A DNA stretch of 64,000 nucleotides from Populus alba (taxonomy: Eukaryota > Streptophyta > Magnoliopsida > Malpighiales > Salicaceae): contig NC_133301.1 of NCBI RefSeq assembly GCF_005239225.2, forward strand, positions 1,927,001 through 1,991,000, given 5' to 3'. Made by a program: the position numbers and the translations under genes. Of this stretch, positions 24,201 to 36,102 are shown piece by piece; position 1 is the first letter of the stretch; each line of letters opens with the position of its first letter. The notes below the pieces were generated by a model, which did not search any database, was not told the DNA's origin, and saw only the letters and a list, made by a program, of their open reading frames with translations.

Positions 24201-27200
24201 ATCTGTGATATCTATAATGGGGGAAGGCTGGCTGCTTGGTCAGCCAAACTTACCTGATTTACCAGATTCCATACCCGCTGACCGGTATGTTATGTTTAAA
24301 TTGCATTGCTTCTTTTACAAGTAATTTGTTATGGAATATGCCATAATACTTCAACCATTTTGTTTTTAGGTGTTTTCTGCTTGTCTTGGAGTCTGCAAGG
24401 GTTGAGGTTGCTGTTTTGCTGAATGATCTGGCCTATTTGAAATATGAAGCTTCCAAGGATACGTCAACAACTGTTGAAACTATTCTCTTAAAGCAAAGAA
24501 ATGTGGCTATTGCCTTTTCCTTGGTTGAGAGGGTAATCAAATTGACGTCAACCATGGATGAAGTTGAAGGTAAACAAAAGTTAATATGCTAGCATGTGAG
24601 TTATAATGCTCTAATTGACGTGGAGAGTTTGCAAATATCAAGTATATTTGGCATATGCTTAGCGGGTTGGGAAATCATAACAAATACAAGTGAATTTTGC
24701 ATCAGCTTCTCATTGATGGATGTTATTTTTGCTTTGACTACATTATTTTTGAACAGCATGTATGCTTATTTGATGACACTCTCATATTCCCATTCCTAAA
24801 CTCGCATTAGCTTTTGTCGGTCATCTTATTCCAAGAGTCATATTTTCACCATGTGCTTTTTGTCCATGTGGAATTTAATCTTCTTGCTTTAACTTTGTCT
24901 AGGTAGTGTTATTGGTGAAAGAACTTTAATAAAGGTGATCAATGGGCTTAACGAGACAATTAATGTAGTTCTAGAGTATCTAGAAGATGCCAAGGTAATG
25001 ATTTTTTTGGTTCTTAAAACCTGTCATCTTCATCCTACCCTTGCTTTAACAATTGTTATTCTTCAGGAGCATGGGCTAAAGAAAGGAAATGATCTTCTTG
25101 CATCTGTACGGGTAGTTGGGAGGTATGTTGTATGCCACTAACTTTCTGGCATCAGAAACATGGACAATGTTAGTTTTGTTGCAATTGGTGGTGTGAAGAA
25201 TAAAATGCAATAGTAAGAAATGATTGCTACCATTATTAATGCTTTAATTAATGTCCTGCTACACTGATACCATGAACTGGTGAACTGATAATATCCATGT
25301 TAAAATAATCCTCAACCGTCCTAGTGGTGTCAACACACTGTTTTCCATGAATATTGAATGTGAGATAGTTCCAGAGCTAGGTGGTACTGCCTTGTCTCCA
25401 ATCACAACTCCAAGTTATCATTCAATTATATGGATGCTAAATACTTGTGGACAGGTTTTCTTAATACATGATGTTCAGTACCTATTTTCTGATGACAAAT
25501 TCTGCTAGTGCATTTACTAAAGGAGCTGTTTTTATGCTATATGTGGACTAATGTTTTTGTTTGTTATAGCTATCTTGCAGAAACACCCAATGCATGCAAA
25601 GAGAAAGTTAGAGAGCTTTTGGACTATATGCTGACAATTGAAGGTGAAGATGAACCAAGGTTTGTGAATATATTTTTGTAGTAGGCTGTGAGATTACTTT
25701 TCTCAATATTGTACTCTGATAATAACTTTGCCCACATTATTTTGAATGACAGCCCTTTTCACTCTATATCTTTTCTACTTCCAATGATGTGTCAAATTAC
25801 AATGGATATTGAAGGGTGTGAAGCTTTGATTTCTTCTGGAGGTTACAAAGCTGTAAGTTGGTCTAGTTTTCAGCTAAATGTATTTTCTTGGTCAACTTTT
25901 TGTTGGAATATATAATGACATTGATTAATGTAGCTGCTCTTTCTTCCATTAATAATTTGTTCTTAGTTCCTTATATAAAGACCATTTGGAGGGTATGATT
26001 TCTTGGACATGTATCATTGAGCAATGTAATGTATTCACTAATACCCTACTCCATTCTAAACCATTTTATTAACCTGTAATATTCTCTACCCCTTCTCCAT
26101 TCAATTGGATGCACCATCCAGTCGTACAGCAGCATTCCTTGAGTTGATGAATTTTTTTTTTTTTTTTTGTAAATAAGCCTCTTACAAAATTTTCTTCCTG
26201 TAGTCTTATCCCATTGTCTTTCCATTCTTGGATGTATGGTCAAGGGAACAAACAATGGCACAACACGCAAAAGCCCGTTTGCATTAGCTTGGAGTTTTTT
26301 TCTCGTCCTACTTTCCACTTTAAAACAAAGTCAGCGCTGGGACAAGGGTGATAGAGGGCAGCAAGTGAGGGTGGCAGTTCCTTTAGTGGCTAGTCCTTGG
26401 CAAAACTGGTCCAATCTGTGGTGTACTAAAAACAAATATGAAAGCTTGAGTTTAGCCTTTCGCCCCTCTCTTAAGCAAATAACATTTTTTGTGGGTTGAA
26501 TAGTCATTCATAACAGGCTTCAAGCTGCTGTCCATGATTCAACCATAACTTTTCACCTGCAGACAATTTCTTTTTCTCGTGGAAAAAGAGTTGTAAGTTC
26601 AAAAATAACATTATTGATTCATTTTTCAGGTTGCAGAATGCCTTGTAAAGTTGATTGGACCACGTGGCAACATGGTTGGAGATGATGGCTGCACCTTCTT
26701 GGCATGTGATACAGTATTGAATTTGCTGTTGAAGGTAGTGCTATCTTTATAGCAACCTGAGTTTTTTTATTGTTGTTGTGCATTATTGGCAACTTTTTTC
26801 TGACCTTATGTTTTTTTCATTAATAGAAAGAACAAATGCGATTTCGAATGGATGAATCAACCTTCATTGATCTTTTGAAGGCCATAGGATATTGGGCAGG
26901 TAAATAATAAAGCTTTGATTAGAAATTGTCATCTTCTTGTATTTAATGAAAGTCAGAATTTCATTCTTTCACGTGTTTGCATGCATGCATGTGTGCATGT
27001 AGATGACTTGGGAGGGGGGGGGTCATATATCCTTTGGTGTGCTCTCTTTTCACAAGTATTATGATCTCGATGCATCATTATTCCTTGACCTGAGGTTCTG
27101 ATCTTGATTGTTCAGGGAATGCAAATGACCTTTCTGTTATTATCATGGCTTCAAGCATTTGTGCTCTGATATTTGATTATACATCAGAGGAAGCTCTTCT

Positions 27201-27753
27201 AAATCATCCCAACTTCGACAACAGCTCCCTCCATAATCTATATAAAATCATTGCAAGAAGTTTGGCTTCTTGTAAGCAGGTAAAATCGATGTTTAAAAGC
27301 GTTACAGTGTATTTTTAATGCTTCTTGAAGGGCTTAATTAGGCTCGCATTTTCCTTCCTAGAGGAAACACCTTTCATTATATCAGTGTTCAGGTGGCCTT
27401 GGCCCCACCCGCTCCTCTCCGAAAAGCAACACCTTTCACTATATCACTGCTTGATGAGACTAACCTACAAGTTTGTCAATTGAATTCATTTCAGGATATG
27501 TCTGATATAGTTAGAGAAGAAACAGATCTTCTCGAGATTGTTACTTCAGGTCTGTCTTTGAAACTTGAAAGCATCAGATAGTTTCAACCATTTGCTTGTT
27601 ATGCCTTCCTGCCTTTAACTCGTTGCAGATTTCATTTTTCCGAACTTGTTCATAGTTAAATTTTCAGATTTCATATGTTGAACCTTTTTTGCAGGATTTA
27701 CACGGTGGGCACATCGGTTCCCTCGTCTACGAGAGGCGGTTGAGAGTGCTTAA
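21214..27753 (+). CDS. Neurochondrin-family protein
   Basis: Plant member of the neurochondrin family, alpha-helical ARM/HEAT-like proteins; the plant role is not established. My model has 18 exons: 21214-21216, 21284-21470, 21593-21749, 21976-22112, 22367-22470, 22628-22723, 23380-23473, 24164-24284, 24370-24569, 24903-24994, 25067-25122, 25570-25659, 25753-25852, 26630-26734, 26827-26899, 27116-27279, 27495-27549 and 27695-27753. The total is 1893 nt, 630 aa. The N-terminal SLDDCLKLLKGERDEQRLAG and the C-terminal FTRWAHRFPRLREAVESA are characteristic. ATG is the last triplet of exon 1, followed at once by an intron; this gives MEQQQQQTPSLDD and I chose it because no upstream in-frame ATG exists in exon 2. 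All introns are GT-AG. No signal peptide or membrane segment is seen. Confidence 0.92.
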
Positions 27754-28309
27754 CAGCCAGGTGTTGATTTTTGATGTAATTATGTGAATGTGTTCCCGCT
27801 GGCTTATGTATGATCTTTTGTAGTCGATTTTGTTTTGTAAAGAATTTCAGTTTCTCCTTGAAAGTTTCCCATCTACTGGGAATCCTTTTCAATTTTGGAA
27901 AGTTTAGTTATTAAACCTGACTTGTCTAATGACTTGCTGTCATGGAACTTAGCCAATTTGAACTGATTTACACATTGACTGGCTGGTTAGTCTATAATCT
28001 GGTTTATCTTGTCCAACCCAGATTAACCTAGTTAAGGGATTTCTTGTTTAATTTTTGTCCAAAGTATTATTTCAAATTTTTTAATATATATATGAATAAT
28101 GTCATTTGATTTTAAAAAAAAGCACTGTATTGAGGTTGACTTTCCAACCTAATGATTTGGGCTTTTAACCAAGTTATTTTGTCGCCTTTTTAGCATCTTA
28201 GTGGCTGGTTGTTCTTCTCGTTCGTAGTCTTTTGTTCTCTTTAATCAAGAAATATCCTTCACAGATGATTTTTTGAGCAGCATCGTTCATTCTTGAATGG
28301 TATCAATCA

Positions 28310-28445
28310 TTTGAAAATGTGGTTATAATTATTTTTTATATGAAAATGTGTTTTTAATTTTTAAAAATTATTTTAAGATTAGCTTATTAAAATTAAAATG
28401 ATCTAAAACATATAAAAAATAATGAATTTTTTATATAAAAAAAAA
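28310..28445 (+). repeat. AT-rich dispersed element, degenerate copy
   Basis: The blocks TGTTTTTAATTTTTAAAAAT, TTTTAAGATTAGCTTATTAA and a poly-A end follow the family layout. Confidence 0.4.
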
Positions 28446-29035
28446 TTAATGGAATGTCAATAAATTTTTCATACAAAAATCAATCATTGATGGAGTCTCC
28501 TTGTAAATGAAATGGTTGGCTAAGATTAGCCAAGCTCCAGCCCTTTTGAGAAGAAATATTAAACCATGTGGGTACTGGGCGTGGTTTTATTTGCATGGCT
28601 TCTGCCCATTGGAGGAATGATTTCTCGTGAAAAACTATAGTCACCACCGAGGTTTTTTTATTTGGCACTCTCTAGTCTTGTGTTTGCTTTCTGTCATCGC
28701 ATCTACTCGTTTAAATTATGGGCCTGCTCGTTTTGTTTCATGATGGGCCTTCTTTGGGCTGGTAGGCCAGGCTTTTAGCTTTCTAGGCATGACCCAGAAT
28801 ATATTTTAGGGCTTCAAAGACGCGATCAAACTACTTGTATCGCTTTCTTTGATTAGGGCTTCGAGAAAGATTGTGTTGCGTGTAGCTTTATTTTTTTTTT
28901 TTTTTAAATAGAACACTAAAAGCCAGAAGTCAATTATTGTTAAGAGATAGATTACTTTGAATTACAATAGTAGAACGGTCATTTTTCCTTTCTCAGACAA
29001 AATCACAATCCTCGCTAGCAGGGGTGAAATTAGTG

Positions 29036-29145
29036 TGACTGATTGATCATTTCAACAAAGGCTTTGACAATTATGTCCTATCATTTTTTATTTGGTGCGA
29101 CTGATTGATCATTTCAATAAAGGCTTTGACAATTATTTTCTATCT
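29036..29145 (+). repeat. Tandem 45-50 bp direct repeat
   Basis: The segment around GACTGATTGATCATTTCAA, continuing through AAAGGCTTTGACAATTAT, occurs at about 29036-29083. It recurs at about 29097-29145 with few differences. Confidence 0.85.
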
Positions 29146-29229
29146 TTTTTTTTTGTTTTCACTGTAAAAAAATAATTTAAATATTTTTAAAAACAAAATA
29201 AATTAAATTTTATTATTTTAACAACCAAC

Positions 29230-29475
29230 ATAACAATTATTATTGTCGTTGTTATCGATAATATTATTATTCTCACCATTGTTTTAATAATTTTTTTTTG
29301 TTGTTGTTATTGTCGTTATTACCATTGCTATTTCAATGTTGCTGTTTTGTAACTAGTATTACAATTATTATTATTTTTATTAGTATTATCATTATTATTA
29401 ATATTATCATGATTGTTATTACAATTATTATTGTTATTATAATCACTATTATTATTATTGTTGTTGTTGTTATTA
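29230..29475. repeat. Imperfect (ATT)n/(GTT)n simple-repeat tract
   Basis: Trinucleotide-biased sequence built from ATT, GTT and ATC units runs for about 245 bases. It creates spurious isoleucine/valine-rich open frames on both strands. Confidence 0.85.
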
Positions 29476-31069
29476 AAAAAAAAACGAACTTCATTTGAAA
29501 AATAGAATTAAAAATAATCAAAACTTAGATAAAAGAACCAAGAAAAACAATAAAAAATATTAAAAAAATAGATTAAATTAAAATCATTATTATTATTAAA
29601 AAACAAAAATCATAAATTTGATTTAAGAATGAAATTGAAAGTCATAAAAACTTTAACAAAAAAAAAAACAAAGGAAAAAAAATACAAAATTAAAAGTAAA
29701 AGACTGGATTAAAATACTTTATGTATATAAATTAATAACCAAAAAAGAATGTCAACAAAAGAGAAAATGACTAAAAACCAATGATTAAAAGTTTGAATTA
29801 AAATAACAAGAAAAATAAGAACCATAGTGTCTTTTAGAGATTAATGAGGACTACAATGATTTATTATTTATTTATTTATTTAATATATTAATATTAAAAA
29901 TAAATTATCTTAATATATATATTTTTTAAATAATATCCGGTGAACTGGCAAACACTATCAAACAAAGGTTGATGATATATAATATGGTTGATGATATATA
30001 ATAGAGGCTGGTTCTTTAAGTGGATTGATAGCGTGAGATGACAAGACAAGAAAAAGGAGAACATGGCCAAAGTACAAGTGGAATTCATGAAGAAATAAAT
30101 GTATCTCTACCGTGTGGGCCCCTCCAGAGCCTGTGCTCTGTCCTGGAAACAATTCTATCTTATCCTCGATACACCTGGAATCAAATCCCATGGACTATTT
30201 CTTTGATATAACCCCAATCATTATTATTATTTTTTTTCCCCATCATGCATCATTTATTATTGGTTTTTTCATGCCTGTAGAACCTCGATATCGATTTGGT
30301 CAACATAACTGTAGTTTTTAGAGGAAATTTACTTGTAATATAATAATTTATTTATATTTTTCTATATTAATTGCTTCATGCTACTTTAATTATTAGAATT
30401 AAAAAAAATATTACACAGTATGAATATTTTTACAAATTTTATAAAATTAATACAGAAAATCAAGATGAGAAAAAAAAAAAAAAAAAAGAACTATATTCTT
30501 TTAATAAAAAAAACTTCTTATTTTTATATGAGTTATGTACTTATATATATATAATTTTTTTTTAAGAACCTCTTTAAATATTTGAACTCATCTCTCATGA
30601 CGGAAGAAACCTAACCTAATAACCAATAACCAATAACCAGAAATTTCAATTGTATTATTTTTTCCCAAGTAAGCTCGTTGATCTACTGTGACAAATTGCT
30701 TGCAGGCTGGCTAAAAGTCAACAAGACGAAAAACAAGATGATGAAAATGGTGTGCAACTACGTGGAATCATACACCAACCAGAAAATATATACAAAACTA
30801 TTCAAACAACGATAACAATTGAGAAGTCTATGGCTTGATGCCTCGCAAAACTATGGAAACCGCTTTGTAAATTCCATGTTAATGTCAATAATATTCGTTG
30901 TGCGGGAAAAATATTTCTCAATGATATTCTTTCTCCACTGATCATATGATATTATTCACTTGTATATATTCATCTTTCTGAAGTTCATCACAGCATTCTC
31001 TTTCACCCCTTTCCTTCCCTGATTGTTTGCCTACTTCTGTGCTTATTCGAGTTCATACACTTGACAACC

Positions 31070-32659
31070 ATGTATAAAGTTGCTAGCCCGTCCGAGTTTT
31101 TGGTGATAACCGGGGTTGGTATCTCAGATATTAAGCTAGCCAAAAAGGGATGGATCCTTCCCGGCCAGTCATGTACTGTCTTCGACGTTTCACCGGTCAA
31201 CTACACCTTCGAAGTCCAAGCCATGAGTGCAGAGAAGCTCCCTTTTGTTCTTCCTGCTGTCTTCACTATTGGCCCTCGTGTGGACGACGAACAAAGCCTC
31301 CTTAAATATGCAAAGCTCATCTCTCGACATGACAAGCTCTCTAACCATGTTAAAGAGCTTGTTCAGGGTATCATCGAGGGTGAGACCAGAGTACTCGCTG
31401 CTTCCATGACCATGGAAGAGGTTTTTAAAGGAACTAAAGAGTTTAAACAGGAAGTTTTTGAGAAAGTCCAGCTTGAACTTAATCAATTTGGATTGTTAAT
31501 ATACAATGCTAATGTTAAACAACTTGTCGATGTTCCTGGGCACGAGTACTTCTCTTACTTGGGTCAAAAGACTCAGATGGAGGCTGCAAATCAAGCCAGA
31601 GTTGATGTAGCAGAAGCGAAAATGAAGGGAGAGGTAGGATCAAAGCAAAGGGAGGGTCAAACTCTGCAAAATGCGGCGAGAATCGATGCTGAAACGAAGA
31701 TTATTGCGACGCAAAGGCAAGGAGATGGGAAGAAGGAGGAGATAAAGGTGAAGACTGAGGTTAAGATTTATGAGAACCATAGAGAGGCAGAGGTGGCAGA
31801 GGCCAATGCTGATTTGGCAAAGAAGAAGGCTGGCTGGTCCAAAGAAGCGCAGGTGGCAGAGGTGGAAGCAACAAAGGCCGTGTCCCTGAGGGAGGCTGAG
31901 CTGCAAAGGGAGGTGGAGAGAATGAACGCTTTGACCAGAACTGAGAAGCTCAAGGCTGAGTTTCTGAGTCAGGCTAGCGTGGAGTACGAAACCAAGGTAA
32001 TTAATTAATATACTATTCGTTACCATATAATTAATTTCTGAAAAGATAACTTGTAACTAAACCAATTTAAACTTATATTTATACGTAAATCAAACTCAGA
32101 AACGATTTCCAATCCAATTTGTTTGACTTGACAGGTTCAAGAAGCAAACTGGGAGCTGTATAAGAAACAGAAAGCAGCAGAGGCAATTCTCTATGAAAAG
32201 CAGAAAGATGCTGATGCACAAAAAGCAACAGCAGATGCAACATTTTATGCTCGCCAACAAGTTGCTGATGGGGAGCTATACGCAAAGCAAAAGGAAGCTG
32301 AAGGACTCGTGGCACTTGCACAGGCACAGGGAGTCTATATACGCACCGTTTTAGACGCATTAGGCGGCAATTATGCAGCGTTAAGAGATTACTTAATGAT
32401 CAACAGCGGAATGTTTCAAGAGATTGCTAGGATTAACGCGGATGCAGTTCATGGGTTGCAGCCTAAAATCAGCATCTGGACTAATGGAAGCAGCGGCGAG
32501 GCTAACGACGGAGCTGGGGGAGGCAATGCAATGAAGGAGGTTGCCGGGGTTTATAAGATGTTACCACCTTTGTTCAAGACTGTTCAAGACCAAACTGGAA
32601 TGCTACCGCCGGCATGGATGGGCACATTGACAGACTCTAGCCACTCTAATGTGAACTGA
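31070..32659 (+). CDS. Flotillin-like protein
   Basis: Membrane-microdomain scaffold of the flotillin/SPFH family. Plant flotillin-like proteins sit at the plasma membrane and take part in endocytosis and symbiotic or defence responses. Exons 31070-31996 and 32135-32659 join in frame (927 + 525 nt, 483 aa), the usual length. The start is the ATG at 31070 giving [15 protein letters not shown]; the frame is open nine bases further to a TTG, which I rejected. The N-terminal SPFH/PHB domain spans about 10-185 ([27 protein letters not shown]). A long Ala/Glu/Lys coiled coil covers about 175-360 with repeated EAE/AEA-type units, then a C-terminal region with [20 protein letters not shown]. There is no signal peptide, as expected for inner-leaflet attachment. 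All key regions are intact. Confidence 0.97.
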
Positions 32660-33604
32660 GTCACGGTGAGCTTGTGTGGTTCTGTTGCTCGAGTTTGCTG
32701 ATATGAATACTCCCTGTGGTCTCCCGTTGATTGTGCGTGTGCGTGTGTTCTTTTTTTCTTGTATCGCAAGTAATTTCGTAATAATAAGATGAATGGAACA
32801 CTCATATTTCCTTTATTTTCTTCGAAGATCAAGCCTGATTTAAATGTAAACGCAAGCTATAAATTGGTGGAAGGGGAGAAGATCTTGAATTATCAAATTT
32901 TGGCACTCTTCTGGTGTGTTTGTTTAAGCTGCGTGTCCCCGCATTTTAAAAAATTAAATTTTTTTTGTTTTAAATTATTTTTTTAATACATTAATATCAA
33001 AAATAAATTTTAAAAAATAAAAAATATATTATATTAATATATTTCAAAGTTAAAAATATTTTAAAATATAATAATTATAACAATAATAAATTCTACCTTC
33101 ACGCCACCAAGTAACCATGATAGTTGGTGTATTTTAGTGCGTGTGTTTGGAGTGTATAATGTTTTTTAAAATTAATTTTTGTATGCAAATGTTTTAAAAT
33201 GAGTTTTTACAATTTTTTTAATATTAGCATGACAAACATTTTAAAAAAATTGATTTAATATTTTGTAAAAAATAAATATATTTTTTGAAAACATATTAAA
33301 AGTAAAAGTTCGGACACCCGAGATGATTTCGTAAGCCCGCTTTTGCTAGTGGTTTAGATTCCCACCCTGTTTGATTCTGCCACTATCAGATGCTCGATGC
33401 CCAATTGACTAAAAAAACTGTGCTGTGATCCTTTCCGACATAAGCACAAATACCACACCCTTGCCCTTGCCCTGAAAAAAAAAAAGAAAAAAGAGTAGAG
33501 GTGAAATTGGGTAAAAAAATCCCATCCATTTTTTAAATTTTAAGATAATTTACCATGCAATAAAAAAAATCCATCTAATTATTATTGACTCTTAAAATAT
33601 CAAG

Positions 33605-33795
33605 ATTTATTTATTTATTTTTATTTATTTATTAACATGGGTGTTCGGATCAGTTTGAGCGTACCTCGACTAATCCCACGAGCTCTGAAGTTAACGACCA
33701 TATAAGTTTTCAGTGGCTATTATATTAGCAACCATGTAGCTCAAATCTAAAATCACATGGGGAGCAAACCCGTTAGTCCCAGACTCTCATCAAAT
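33605..33795 (-). mobile_element. tRNA-derived SINE copy (best 3' region)
   Basis: On the minus strand it reads GAGTCTGGGACTAACGGG, a B-box-like AGATTTGAGCTAC, TATATGGTCGTTAACTTCAG and then the conserved tail GTGGGATTAGTCGAGGTACG. It ends ACACCCATGTTAATAAATAA with a simple AAAT-type tail. The 5' head appears truncated relative to the other copies. I recall this 3' region as typical of Salicaceae SINEs. Confidence 0.75.
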
Positions 33796-34973
33796 ATCAA
33801 GATTTTATTAATATTACCAATTCAAGCATGAGCATTCCATATTGGACTGAGGTTTTATTAATTAATTAAAGTTTTTATAATTAAAGTTGATTTGGATTGG
33901 TTGATATCTCCTCCCAATCAAGCATGAAAAAAAAAAACCAATCAATCATCAAAGTAACAGTTAATTAATTGTCAAAGTCCAAAATTGGCTACTGTAATTG
34001 TATTCAGTTGGAAATGATATTTTTTTAAAAAAATCTCAATTTCCTTTATTAGTTTACACATGAATTGATAATAAAATTACACAACTACCAATGCAGAATT
34101 TTTTTTTTAATTAATTATAAAAAAGACAAATTCATAAGCTAAATTACTTCATAAAATTTTATAAATTAAAAATTCTCAATAAATATAATTTCTTAACACA
34201 AAATTTACATATATCGTTCATATAATATATATATACTGCATAAAAACAATATTAAAAATCATGACTTTGAATACCAATGTAGATCGGAAATGGAAACTTA
34301 CTTATGAGAATTTTTTTTTATTTTCGAATCAATTATTTTAGTGTCATTTCAATTACTATAACTAAAGTGATATTTTACTGTACGGATATTTTTGTAAATC
34401 TTGTCAAGTTAATACATAAAGAATTCAAGATGAGAGGAGAATAAAAAACTATGCTCTTTCAATAATGAAAAGCTAACATTCTATAGGTTATGTCTCTTTA
34501 TATATAATTAAAAATATAATTATTTTTTTATTAACTTCTTTAAAATCTTAGATACGTCCATTCATTGTAGATAAATCATACTTAATCCAATAACCAACAG
34601 TAGGCATGGAATATTAGAATATACTAAAATATTTGCACTTACTCCCAATTTTACTTTTAACTGCTCCCAATTTTACTTTTAACTGCGAACTTCCTCCTCT
34701 TTTCTTTTATTCAATGATGAGCTTCTACTGATCCTGAAGGGCCCAGGTCCCAGACAATCATAAAGGTCAATTAACTATCCGGGACGAGGATAGTTCCTCC
34801 TCCTCAATTGTGGGGATAAACCTCACCGTACTTGGAATAGAACCATGCCTCCCATTATCCAAACACAAACTTTAGGTGGAGCCCACCCCTTTCCTACCAT
34901 CACTGTCTCGCTAATAATCTCCCAACACGTGTCCTACTCATATTCATCCCTGTCGTTTTTGCCCCACGCCAAT

Positions 34974-34981
34974 TTTCGCGC
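34974..34981 (+). promoter_or_regulatory. E2F-like site upstream of the SET gene
   Basis: TTTCGCGC fits the E2F consensus TTTSSCGC. It lies in a GC-richer low-copy block about 1.1 kb upstream of the SET gene start. It is a single short match, so the assignment is weak. Confidence 0.25.
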
Positions 34982-35129
34982 TCGCGTGCCCTGACCATCT
35001 TGGAGCCTCGTGAGAGTTCTTCCAGGTGTTCCAGTTATTTAATTGAGTGATCCGTGAAGTACATCTTAATACCTACAGTTTACTGCGTGTTTCACTTTGC
35101 TACTGAATTGTAACACCTCCAGACCGTTT

Positions 35130-35320
35130 TGGTACATGTTTAAGGTGGTGTGGTTTAATTGTGTTTTTAAAAAAATTTAATTTTTTTTTAGTTTTAATTT
35201 TTTTATATATTTTTAGATTGTTTTGATGTGTTGATATTAAAAATAAAATTTAAAAAATAAAAAAAAATATTATTTTGATGCATTTTAAAATTAAAAACAC
35301 TTTAAAAAACAATCTTTATG
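35130..35320 (-). repeat. AT-rich dispersed element, reverse copy
   Basis: Starts at GTGGTGTGGTTTAATTGTG; the blocks TTTTAGATTGTTTTGATGTG, TTGATATTAAAAATAAAATT and AACACTTTAAAAAACAATC follow. It is one of the clearest reverse copies. Confidence 0.55.
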
Positions 35321-35879
35321 TAGTTTATAAAAATTAAATTTAATACAAATAAACACATAAAATAAAAAATTTGAAAATTGAATATAATTTCAACAATGGA
35401 CATTAATTTTTTTTAATATAAAATTCATTAAATTTTGTTCATGCTTCTAGCTCTATCCCATTTACAATAAAAATATATAAATTAAATTATTCCATCTTAA
35501 ACATTTTCAACACTAATTATAAACAACTCAATCAATGGTGAACTACAAGGTGTCAACATCACAGCAATGTCAAGAATGTTATCTTGATAATGAGAAATTC
35601 AATTCAATAGAAACTGAAACGAACAAGTTTATAAACTACAAGGATTAAAATACACTTTACCATAGTTCCTTATCCCTTTACACCCTTAAAAACCAAAGAG
35701 TGAAAGAACACAGCTGTATCCACAATCAACGGTCCAAACTCACCCCATCAGAAAATCCAACTCCAAATCCCAAAATCCAACAGCCCATATTTACTTAAAC
35801 TGTCCAGTCAACCCTGCCTTGAAATAATAACTGCACATCAGATGACACAGTCATCTCTCCGCCCCCCCGTCCCTCTGTG

Positions 35880-36102
35880 CTAAAGCTTCACCCCCCCTTT
35901 TTCTTTTCAGCTCCTTCACTTTTCTAGAAAAAGAAGAATAAGAAAAATCGTCTCTAGTTTAGTGTTTTCTCAGCTGGATTTTGATGTTATTCTATCTATA
36001 GAAGCTTCCTGTAATGGAGGTTTGAGAGGACATTTTGGTAATTAGTTACCGTTGAGAGGCGTTGTTGATGGTTTTGAGGAAGGAGAGTTAGGGTTTTGAG
36101 AG
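35880..36102 (+). promoter_or_regulatory. 5' leader of the SET gene with three short upstream ORFs
   Basis: Three short ATG-initiated frames precede the main start: 35984-36001 (5 codons plus stop), 36014-36025 (ATG-GAG-GTT-TGA) and 36068-36091 (7 codons plus stop). The last stops 11 bases before the main ATG. They matter only if transcription starts upstream of 35984 and the leader is unspliced; neither can be read from sequence alone. Confidence 0.5.

Larger units (their letters stand above)
27754..31069. other. Spacer between neurochondrin and flotillin genes
   Basis: About 27754-28300 is the 3' UTR and flank. After that come an AT-rich dispersed element (about 28310-28445), a direct-repeat pair near 29.0-29.1 kb, an imperfect ATT/GTT-rich simple repeat (29230-29475) and A-rich DNA to 29900. 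A 20-base tandem duplication lies at about 29967-30003. Open frames at 29298-29521 on both strands are translations of the simple repeat. About 30960-31069 is the flotillin leader, with no upstream ATG in its last 100 bases. Confidence 0.6.
32660..36102. other. Spacer between flotillin and SET-domain genes
   Basis: About 32660-32950 is the flotillin 3' flank. AT-rich dispersed elements occur at about 32930-33070, 33140-33310 and 35130-35320, and a SINE lies at about 33.6-33.8 kb. A 22-base tandem duplication with ACTCCCAATTTTACTTTTAA lies near 34640-34685. The low-copy, GC-richer block 34730-35040 and the leader 35650-36102 are probably the SET gene promoter region. Confidence 0.6.

Noticed and set aside
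27393..27494. Possible extra coding sequence before neurochondrin exon 17
   Set aside because: It lies in intron sequence upstream of a good TTTCAG acceptor, and the extension is not family-like.
29298..29521. Ile/Val/Thr-rich frames on both strands
   Set aside because: They are translations of the ATT/GTT simple-repeat tract.
31061..31069. Upstream TTG start for the flotillin gene
   Set aside because: The ATG at 31070 matches family N-termini; a TTG start is not expected in a plant nuclear gene.
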